Positions 1 through 4,822 of a DNA stretch of 7,083 bases are shown here, one piece after another. A model generated the notes under the pieces. The model saw only the letters and a program-made list of their open reading frames with translations, did no database searches and had not been told where the DNA came from. The stretch lies in NCBI GenBank assembly GCA_913031655.1, contig CAJWFY010000075.1, forward strand, positions 1 through 7,083. The letters run 5' to 3'. Numbering within the stretch: position 1 is the stretch's first letter; every line of letters starts with the position of its first letter. Made by a program: the position numbers and the translations under genes. Origin of the DNA: an uncultured Flavobacteriaceae bacterium (GTDB lineage: Bacteria > Bacteroidota > Bacteroidia > Flavobacteriales > Flavobacteriaceae).

Positions 1-503
1 GCTCCAATCCAAAAACCCTCATCAGGATGATAAAACAAATAACAAAAAGCGCCTGGATACAAATTCAAGATATTTTTGAAATATTCAATTGTATTTTCAG
101 ACTTAAGATCAAACTCAAAACATCTAGAATAAACAACTTTTATTAAATCTGAGAAAGAAATTTGATTCACGATACTTACAACCTCATCAACATATTGTTT
201 TTTATATTTTTTAAAATCCAAAGGAATTTTCTTTTCAAAAAAAGACATGTCTTTTGATGCACTATTTTTTAAATAGTGTGTTGAAATAATATTGTTAGAT
301 GAAATTAAGTAGCCAGAACCCTTTGGGTTAAACGGCTTTATAAGAAATCCATCACCCGTTGGGTTTGTTTCTTTTTTTGGAATTTTATCAGAGTTTATAT
401 AACACTCTAGCAAATTTGAGTCAGGAGTTCGAAACGCCGCAAACGAGTGTTTGGCTTTTATTAAAAAACTTACTTGATCAAAAAAAGCGCTATTAGAAAT
501 CAT
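1..503 (-). CDS. menF: isochorismate synthase MenF (chorismate-binding enzyme), N-terminal 167 residues, cut by the window edge
   Basis: This enzyme isomerises chorismate to isochorismate, the first committed step of menaquinone synthesis, in the cytoplasm. I translated it from the ATG at 503; it stays open to the left edge. Residues 1-100 (SFAAFRTPD near 20-28, GFLIKPF at 52-58) resemble the variable N-terminal half of short flavobacterial isochorismate synthases. From about 105 the chorismate-binding domain begins: IKVVYSR at 121-127 matches the family's KVVLSR motif, whose lysine (here K122) is the known general base. YPGAFCYLFYHP at 149-160 and FWIGA at 164-168 match the stretch leading into the family's IGATPE motif, which lies just off the window. 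The gene starts 17 bp after the menG stop on the same strand, so the two are almost certainly cotranscribed. Anthranilate or aminodeoxychorismate synthase is less likely, given the short N-terminus and the menG neighbour. The C-terminal catalytic half is not visible. Confidence 0.88.
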   Translation of the reverse strand, partial: MISNSAFFDQVSFLIKAKHSFAAFRTPDSNLLECYINSDKIPKKETNPTGDGFLIKPFNPKGSGYLISSNNIISTHYLKNSASKDMSFFEKKIPLDFKKYKKQYVDEVVSIVNQISFSDLIKVVYSRCFEFDLKSENTIEYFKNILNLYPGAFCYLFYHPDEGFWIG

Positions 504-520
504 TTATAATTAAAGAAAAA

Positions 521-1237
521 TTATTTCAGAGCTACGTAAATAGAAGTTGCTCCAAGCATTAAGGGTTTAATAGTAATATTTTTAAAACCACAGTTTTCTA
601 ATACGGAAACAAATCGCTTTCCGCTAGGAAATTTCTCCGCAGATTTTTGAAGATATTGATATGCTTCTTTATCCTTAGAGAAAAGTGAGCCAACAAATGG
701 AATGAAAGATCTGCTAAACAAAAAGTAAAAAAATCTTATTATTCTATTTTCTGGCACAGAGGTTTCAAGAATGATTAAAACTCCACCCTTTTTAAGAACG
801 CGGCAACTTTCCTTTAATCCTTTTTCTAAATTTTGAAAGTTTCTAACCCCAAAACCAATAGTTACTACGTCAAAATTTGAATCTGAATAATTAAGGTCTT
901 CAGCATCTCCAGACTTTAAAACAACATTATCAGACAAGTTTTTAGCAACAATTTTCTCCCTTCCCACTTCTAACATTTTTTCAGAAATATCAACTCCGAT
1001 AATTTTCGCATCTTTTATCTTTGCAAGTTCTAAAGCAATGTCAGCAGTTCCTGTGGCAATATCTAAAAGTTTTTTAGGATTATGGCTTTTAGCAATAGAA
1101 TACATTTTCCTTTTCCATCTTATATCATTCCCAAAAGTCATGACTCGGTTTAAAAAATCATATTCAATAGAAATTGAATCAAACATGCTTTCAATTTGAG
1201 TTTTTTTAGAAGAATTAAGCGATTGATTAGGTTTCAT
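521..1237 (-). CDS. ubiE: demethylmenaquinone methyltransferase (MenG/UbiE family)
   Basis: This SAM-dependent C-methyltransferase makes menaquinone from demethylmenaquinone, the last step of the pathway. At 238 aa it has the usual family length. The first UbiE signature is seen at residues 26-42 (YDFLNRVMTFGNDIRWK). SAM-binding motif I is LLDIATGTADIALEL at 57-71, the acidic end of strand 2 is GVDIS at 81-85, and GDAEDL is at 110-115. The second signature is FGVRNF at 129-134 with RVLKKGG at 146-152. There is no signal peptide; a hydrophobic patch near 168-185 is typical of the family and may contact the membrane quinone. The ATG at 1237 is preceded by A/T-rich sequence without a Shine-Dalgarno motif. 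Ubiquinone synthesis is unlikely because Bacteroidota use menaquinone and menF follows directly, so MenG is the functional name. The gene appears intact. Confidence 0.95.
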   Translation of the reverse strand: MKPNQSLNSSKKTQIESMFDSISIEYDFLNRVMTFGNDIRWKRKMYSIAKSHNPKKLLDIATGTADIALELAKIKDAKIIGVDISEKMLEVGREKIVAKNLSDNVVLKSGDAEDLNYSDSNFDVVTIGFGVRNFQNLEKGLKESCRVLKKGGVLIILETSVPENRIIRFFYFLFSRSFIPFVGSLFSKDKEAYQYLQKSAEKFPSGKRFVSVLENCGFKNITIKPLMLGATSIYVALK

Positions 1238-1260
1238 TTATTTTTTATAAAATACCGTGA

Positions 1261-1293
1261 TAAAGATAATTAATTAGGGGCACTTGAAGCCAA
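1261..1293 (-). promoter_or_regulatory. candidate Bacteroidota promoter for ubiE-menF
   Basis: On the minus strand, TTG (1291-1293) is followed after 22 bp by TATCTTTA (1261-1268), which matches the -7 consensus TAnnTTTG at seven of eight positions. The element ends 23 nt before the ubiE ATG, close to the distance seen at the other candidate promoters here. In such AT-rich sequence a match of this quality can occur by chance, so readthrough from upstream remains possible. Confidence 0.3.
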
Positions 1294-1300
1294 AAGAAAA

Positions 1301-1636
1301 TTAATTTAATAAATGCTTTTGCTCTTCGTTTCGCCATCCAGATTGATAATCGTAATCAACAAAATAAACAGTAAAATCTGCCTGATACTTATAACGTACA
1401 AAAAATAATTTTTTTTCTGCTTGATAGGAGTTTTTTGTTAAATACCAAAGACCTGAATTGCCCTTTGCTTTGTAAGATTGATTAACCTTATAAGCTTTTA
1501 AGTCAGCTTGATATTCATAGTCGACAACATATACCTTATGGTCGGCTTGGTAAGAGTTTTTAGTAACAAAAATTTTTTGAGCACTTAAAGAGTAGCACAA
1601 AACAAAAACAGAAATAAATGAAATAAACGAATTCAT
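1301..1636 (-). CDS. secreted DUF6150-like tyrosine-rich repeat protein
   Basis: A small exported protein of 111 aa, function unknown. Residues 1-19 form a signal peptide (MNSFISFISVFVLCYSLSA) with probable cleavage before the Q of SAQ; there is no lipobox. The mature part is six copies of a roughly 13-residue unit built around YQAD and an alternating V/Y/F beta-like stretch: tyrosines starting the core lie at 29, 42, 55, 71, 84 and 97. Unit three is followed by a three-residue insertion (GNSGLWY region) and the chain ends in GWRNEEQKHLL. This pattern matches, from memory, the Bacteroidota DUF6150 family of KSQAD-type repeats. I start at ATG 1636; the preceding TTG at 1639 adds one residue and is unlikely. 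It lies 44 bp after the oxidoreductase stop and 63 bp before ubiE, with no functional link that I can see. Charged-aromatic strands suggest a small beta-sheet or solenoid. Confidence 0.85.
   Translation of the reverse strand: MNSFISFISVFVLCYSLSAQKIFVTKNSYQADHKVYVVDYEYQADLKAYKVNQSYKAKGNSGLWYLTKNSYQAEKKLFFVRYKYQADFTVYFVDYDYQSGWRNEEQKHLLN
1334..1567 (-). repeat. internal duplication: two 36-residue blocks of three repeats each
   Basis: Within the DUF6150-like gene, codons 24-59 (1460-1567) and 66-101 (1334-1441) align without gaps at an offset of 42 codons, with 17 of 36 residues identical by my count. Both blocks open with TKNSYQA and carry cores at the same 13-residue spacing. The ordering suggests that a three-unit block was duplicated, with the GNSGLW segment as the joint. 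Confidence 0.75.
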
Positions 1637-1680
1637 CAAAATGTAATTGTCAAAAACAATGCCATTTTATAAAATCAAAC
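1637..1680 (-). promoter_or_regulatory. short intergenic region with a 12-bp palindrome and a weak promoter match
   Basis: This 44-bp gap between the oxidoreductase and the DUF6150-like gene holds a perfect palindrome, ATTTTATAAAAT, at 1664-1675. On the minus strand it also holds TTG (1676-1678), 17 bp, then TGTTTTTG (1651-1658), seven of eight to TAnnTTTG but missing the important A. It may be a weak promoter or only AT-rich filler. The palindrome has no GC stem, so it is not a convincing terminator. Confidence 0.2.
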
Positions 1681-3132
1681 TCAAATCTCCCACCCAGATC
1701 GGTATTTTCTAGTTACAAATTGATTTGCCTCTTCAAGATTGGTTATTCTCATATTATCCCCATCCCAAAGAAGTTTTTTTCTAGCAAAAAAGTCAAACCC
1801 TCCGCTTGTATTTTCTTTACGTAACATATAGCTTCTAATGGCTAAATTCCCCATTAAGACTGTTTCTGTCATTGGCCCAGCATAATCAAAAGATGAGGTT
1901 AAGTCAAGGTGTTCTTTACTGTTAAATCCAGCTTTACAGGCATCCACCCATTTTCTTTGGTGTCCATATTCAGGCTCAGGCATTTCTTCTTTTTCAGGAC
2001 CAAACTCAGTTTCTCCATTATAAAGATATAGTTTAGGTGTAAGAGGAGAGCTGTCATTTATATTAGTAGAAATAATTCCTTTTTCTCCAATCATTAACAC
2101 ACCATTTCCACTTCCAGGTCCGCCAATATCACTGTTTGGAGGGATTATGTCCGGATGTGGAGGTCTTATTCCTCCATCTGTCCAAGTTAATTGAATAGGA
2201 GAATCATTTTTTTTCGTTGAATCAAAATTTAAAGTAATCAATGATGAAGGAGGGCATCCCTCCGGAAGATAGTCGGGATTCCACATTTTAGTAAAAACAC
2301 TTCCAACACTACATTCAGCATCTTTAGGATATTTTAGCCCTAATGTTCTAAAAGGGATGTCAATCAAATGACAGCCTACATCTCCAAGCGCACCAGTTCC
2401 GTACTCCCACCATCCTCTCCAGTTGAAGGGATGTAAGTTTGGAGTATAGGGTTTTTCGCTAGCAGGACCTAGCCATAAGTTCCAGTCTAAAGAATCTGGT
2501 TTAAGACTAGCATTTGGAGCAGACATTTTAACTCCCTGTGGCCACACAGGTCTATTAGTCCAGACTTTAACTTCAGAAATTTTACCTACTTTTCCAGAAT
2601 CCACCCAATTTTGAACCATTTTCAACAAAGGATTAGACCCGCCTTGATTACCCATTTGAGTAACTACTTTTTGTTTTCTAGCAAGCGTAGTTAAAAGCCT
2701 AGCTTCTCTAATATTGTGAGTAATAGGTTTTTGAACATAAACATGCTTGTCTCTTTCCATTGCATAAACAGCAGCAGAGCCATGAACATGATCTGGAGTG
2801 GAGATTGTTACAGCATCTATGTCTTTTTCATTATCTAGCATTTTTCTAAAGTCAGAATACAGTGTTGCTTTAGGAAATCTTTTGACAGAGTTAGAAGCGC
2901 TTCCAGAGAAATCAACATCACATAGCGAAACCACCCTCTCTCTTCCGTTTACCGAAGAATTGTAAATGTCACTAATTCCTTTCCCTCCAGACCCAATCGC
3001 AGCTAAATTTAATTGATCACTGGGAGCTGTATAACCCGCACCCCCTAGAACGTTTCTTGGTACTACAAAAACCCCAGCACCAAAAACTGATGATTTTTTT
3101 ATAAAATTTCTTCTAGATTTTTTTGAATTCAT
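1681..3132 (-). CDS. Tat-exported Gfo/Idh/MocA family NAD(P)-dependent oxidoreductase
   Basis: A 483-aa oxidoreductase of the Gfo/Idh/MocA superfamily, whose members act on sugars, inositols and their derivatives; the substrate cannot be read from sequence. Residues 6-12 (SRRNFIK) are a twin-arginine motif followed by a hydrophobic segment to about 25, so the folded protein with its bound cofactor is probably exported to the periplasm by Tat. The Rossmann fold starts at LNLAAIGSGGKG (41-52), with CDVD at 71-74 and STPDHVH at 111-117. QKP at 134-136 replaces the textbook EKP, as in many exported members from Bacteroidota and Planctomycetes. The C-terminal part has WNLWLGPA (217-224) and a tryptophan-rich WRGWWEYGTGALGD (238-251) leading to H255 and D258, typical substrate-side residues of this exported subgroup. 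It lies 77 bp after the M28 peptidase with its own candidate promoter. Intact, with TGA stop. Confidence 0.92.
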   Translation of the reverse strand: MNSKKSRRNFIKKSSVFGAGVFVVPRNVLGGAGYTAPSDQLNLAAIGSGGKGISDIYNSSVNGRERVVSLCDVDFSGSASNSVKRFPKATLYSDFRKMLDNEKDIDAVTISTPDHVHGSAAVYAMERDKHVYVQKPITHNIREARLLTTLARKQKVVTQMGNQGGSNPLLKMVQNWVDSGKVGKISEVKVWTNRPVWPQGVKMSAPNASLKPDSLDWNLWLGPASEKPYTPNLHPFNWRGWWEYGTGALGDVGCHLIDIPFRTLGLKYPKDAECSVGSVFTKMWNPDYLPEGCPPSSLITLNFDSTKKNDSPIQLTWTDGGIRPPHPDIIPPNSDIGGPGSGNGVLMIGEKGIISTNINDSSPLTPKLYLYNGETEFGPEKEEMPEPEYGHQRKWVDACKAGFNSKEHLDLTSSFDYAGPMTETVLMGNLAIRSYMLRKENTSGGFDFFARKKLLWDGDNMRITNLEEANQFVTRKYRSGWEI

Positions 3133-3152
3133 ATTTTAATAATTTCTTTAAC

Positions 3153-3182
3153 TAAATGTAATCTAATATCATTAATTAACAA
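3153..3182 (-). promoter_or_regulatory. candidate Bacteroidota promoter for the oxidoreductase
   Basis: On the minus strand, TTG (3180-3182), 19 bp, then TACATTTA (3153-3160), seven of eight to TAnnTTTG. It ends 20 nt before the ATG at 3132, the same distance as the best promoter match in the window (4652-4680). It would separate the oxidoreductase from the M28 unit or add to readthrough. Confidence 0.4.
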
Positions 3183-3209
3183 AAGCTGTAATTGGAATTT
3201 TTAAAAAAG

Positions 3210-4145
3210 TTACTGTTTCTCCATTACAATTCGTGAAGGTGTATCTTCTGCTGTGATAATAGAAAGCGTCCCAATAGCTATAGCTTTAATCGTCTCTGAA
3301 ATAGTAAAAAGATCAAGCGTGTTGGCTTCGTCAGAAACCTTGTGATAATCAAGATCTTTGTCCATTGGACTTGTAGAGAACGTATGGGCAGGTACTCCAA
3401 GCCTTGCCAAAGAGGCATTGTCAGATCGAAAAAACAAACGATAATCTTTGTAAGGATCTGGGAAAACACTGTATTTAGAGCCGACTAGGTTTTTTTGAAT
3501 AATTTGTCCAAAATCTGAGCGATCAAATCCAGTTAGCCATGCTGTTTTTGGTCCAAATGGAGATTCTTTTCCAATCATTTCTATATTAATTCCAGCAATA
3601 ATATTTTTTGGATTGACTTGTTTTCCGAAATAATTAGACCCAATCAACCCAGCTTCTTCAGCTGTAAAGGCCACAAATAGAATGCTTCTTTCATTTATAT
3701 CAAGAACTTTATAGTGCTCCGCTAAAGCTAGAATAGCGCTCACCCCAGATGCGTTATCATTAGCTCCATTAAAAATAAGATCCCCCTCCGGTTCATTTTT
3801 GTTTGAACTTAATCCTAGATGATCATAATGGGCAGAAATGACAACATATTCATCTGCTTTGCTTTTACCTTTTAAAACCCCGATTAAATTAGCAAGAGGG
3901 ATTTCCTTGTACATAAAACCTTGCCTATATGATTTGAGGGATTGAAACCTACTTAATCCAATTCGAGTAAATTCCGACTCAATATATTGCGCAGCTTTTT
4001 CAATTCCTTGTGTTCCAATCTTCCTACCCTCCATTGAGTCATCGGAAAGAATGGTTAAATGTTTTTCTATTAATTTCTCTGATATTATTTGAGAACTAAT
4101 TTCGTTTAACGGAAGCAACATGACTAGCATCAGTAGATTTTTCAT
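3210..4145 (-). CDS. exported M28 family zinc aminopeptidase
   Basis: An M28-type metallopeptidase of 311 aa, expected to release N-terminal amino acids from peptides outside the cytoplasm using two zinc ions. Residues 1-19 are a short signal peptide (one Lys, hydrophobic core LLMLVMLLPL, cleavage near ISSQ) without a lipobox cysteine. All expected catalytic positions are visible: H106 and D108 in HYDHLG, bridging D130 in GANDNASG, E163-E164 in TAEEAG, E189 in NIEMIG, and H268 in YHKVSDE. The third ligand is Glu where the Streptomyces griseus enzyme has Asp; both can bind zinc. RSDNASLARLGVPAHTFSTS (240-259) is typical of Bacteroidota members. There is no PA insert, so this is a minimal M28 enzyme. 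Its ATG overlaps the upstream lipoprotein stop as ATGA, implying translational coupling. Exact substrate preference is unknown. Confidence 0.93.
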   Translation of the reverse strand: MKNLLMLVMLLPLNEISSQIISEKLIEKHLTILSDDSMEGRKIGTQGIEKAAQYIESEFTRIGLSRFQSLKSYRQGFMYKEIPLANLIGVLKGKSKADEYVVISAHYDHLGLSSNKNEPEGDLIFNGANDNASGVSAILALAEHYKVLDINERSILFVAFTAEEAGLIGSNYFGKQVNPKNIIAGINIEMIGKESPFGPKTAWLTGFDRSDFGQIIQKNLVGSKYSVFPDPYKDYRLFFRSDNASLARLGVPAHTFSTSPMDKDLDYHKVSDEANTLDLFTISETIKAIAIGTLSIITAEDTPSRIVMEKQ

Positions 4146-4471
4146 TTCTTATAATATGTGTTGGATTCTTTTATATTAATCTTAGATATTTTAATTGAGG
4201 AGCCATCATCATTAATAAAAACATGAGCATCATAATACATAACGCTTCCGCTAGATACGATGATTTTGGACCGATCATATACTCTTGTGGATAATATTAA
4301 ACGAGTAGAATCAGCATAAACAAGGATCATTTTTTCCACATCAACAAAAAAAGATTCTTCATCGTTTTCCCAAAAGCCTTCTATTTGAGAAATGGAAGAA
4401 ATTTTCTTATAATCTTCGCTGCAAGATAACAACACGAACAAAGAAAACAGCAAGAGGATTGTTCTTGTCAA
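4142..4471 (-). CDS. small lipoprotein of unknown function, probable TTG start
   Basis: I do not recognise a family. The frame is open from an ATG at 4567, but that start puts 48 residues before the lipoprotein cysteine, far too many for a signal peptide. From the TTG at 4471 the protein starts MTRTILLLFSLFVLLSC, a textbook lipoprotein signal with lipidated C17, giving 109 aa and a 93-residue mature part. That TTG lies one base after the TAG of the 52-aa upstream gene, which fits termination-reinitiation. An ATG at 4519 is the alternative (32 residues before the cysteine). The mature part has EGFWEND around 31-37 and then alternating hydrophobic strands with a DDGSS turn, which looks like a small beta-rich, possibly lipocalin-like domain; this is inference. 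The acidic SED after the cysteine could bear on surface export. The stop overlaps the M28 start (ATGA), so the two products may work together at the envelope. Confidence 0.7.
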   Translation of the reverse strand: MTRTILLLFSLFVLLSCSEDYKKISSISQIEGFWENDEESFFVDVEKMILVYADSTRLILSTRVYDRSKIIVSSGSVMYYDAHVFINDDGSSIKISKINIKESNTYYKK

Positions 4472-4472
4472 G

Positions 4473-4631
4473 CTAATGGGATTTACTTTTGATTGCTTTA
4501 AAAATGCCAGCACATGCATCGTAATCTTCCAGTCTTTCGTATTTATAAAGTAGTTCATATAGTTCATTAATTGTTGCTCCTTTGTTTAGCCTTGAAATAG
4601 CCTTTTGGTAATGTTTTTCTGTGAGATTCAT
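4473..4631 (-). CDS. 52-aa helical small protein with a UVR-like hairpin
   Basis: A short gene read directly from the minus strand: ATG at 4631, TAG at 4473-4475, 52 codons. The protein is highly charged, without signal peptide or membrane segment. Residues 23-48 (ELYELLYKYERLEDYD, then ACAGIFKAIK) follow the pattern L-x-x-LL, E-D-Y, A, I-x-x-I of the helical hairpin seen in UVR motifs of UvrB/UvrC; I infer resemblance only. Support for it being real: the best promoter match in the window ends 20 nt upstream of its ATG, it has the same TTATTAAA leader before the ATG as two confident genes, and its stop sits one base from the lipoprotein's TTG. It shares bases 4473-4567 with the upstream extension of the lipoprotein frame, and only one of the two is likely to be translated there. 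Function unknown; a cytoplasmic product heading an envelope-protein unit is slightly unexpected. Confidence 0.6.
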   Translation of the reverse strand: MNLTEKHYQKAISRLNKGATINELYELLYKYERLEDYDACAGIFKAIKSKSH

Positions 4632-4651
4632 GATTTAATAAATATTATAAA

Positions 4652-4680
4652 CAAAAGTATTTAAGCAAATAATATACCAA
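4652..4680 (-). promoter_or_regulatory. strong candidate Bacteroidota promoter for the small protein-lipoprotein-M28 unit
   Basis: On the minus strand, TTG (4678-4680), 18 bp, then TACTTTTG (4652-4659), a perfect match to the -7 consensus TAnnTTTG. The element ends 20 nt before the ATG at 4631, leaving a very short leader. This is the best promoter match in the window and favours the ATG at 4631 as the first start of the unit. Confidence 0.6.
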
Positions 4681-4771
4681 AAAATTAATAATTTTTCAAG
4701 TTGTTAAAAAACTAATTAAATTTTTAAATAAACTAAATCAAACGCATGATTTTAACAAATAAATCTTATAT

Positions 4772-4801
4772 CTGCTTAAAGTTTTAAAAATCATAACTTT
4801 A
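4772..4801 (+). promoter_or_regulatory. candidate promoter for the S9 peptidase gene
   Basis: CTG (4772-4774) in place of TTG, 19 bp, then TAACTTTA (4794-4801), seven of eight to TAnnTTTG. It ends 21 nt before the ATG at 4823, consistent with the other candidates in this window. No exact TAnnTTTG exists on the plus strand of this intergenic region. The -7 element lies inside the inverted repeats at 4775-4817. Confidence 0.35.
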
Positions 4802-4817
4802 AGTCAACTAAAGTTAT
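4775..4817. promoter_or_regulatory. three-arm inverted repeat over the S9 peptidase promoter, possible operator
   Basis: Arm 1 CTTAAAGTT (4775-4783) is perfectly inverted by arm 2 AACTTTAAG (4795-4803). Arm 2, taken as ATAACTTTA (4793-4801), is also perfectly inverted by arm 3 TAAAGTTAT (4809-4817). AAAGTT therefore occurs three times in alternating orientation within 43 bp, covering the promoter spacer, the -7 element and the expected start of transcription. This placement suits a repressor site. An RNA switch between two hairpins is possible only if transcription starts further upstream. A separate smaller inverted repeat, AAATCA-N6-TGATTT, lies at 4735-4752 in the same 191-bp divergent region. 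Confidence 0.45.
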
Positions 4818-4822
4818 TAAAA

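Noticed and set aside
1269..1309. AATTAATT repeated on both sides of a GC-richer stretch between ubiE and the DUF6150-like gene, as a terminator
   Set aside because: The arms are pure A/T and about 20 nt apart, the inner GGC/GCC pairing is only three bases, and there is no U-run in the right place.
1334..1567. Short-period repeats as a CRISPR array or mobile-element repeat
   Set aside because: The repeats are in-frame protein repeats with diverged DNA and no spacers, within a signal-peptide-bearing gene.
1637..1639. TTG start one codon before the ATG of the DUF6150-like gene
   Set aside because: The adjacent ATG at 1636 gives a complete signal peptide, so there is no reason to prefer TTG.
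3278..3469. 63-codon open frame on the minus strand
   Set aside because: It lies wholly inside the M28 peptidase gene in another frame, over the conserved RSDNASLARLG region, and has no recognisable features.
3577..3579. Glu in place of Asp at the third zinc ligand of the M28 peptidase as a sign of inactivity
   Set aside because: Glu is an acceptable carboxylate ligand and every other catalytic position is intact.
4472..4567. N-terminal extension of the lipoprotein frame from the ATG at 4567
   Set aside because: It puts 48 residues before the lipobox cysteine, does not look like a signal peptide, and coincides with the coding sequence of the 52-aa gene.
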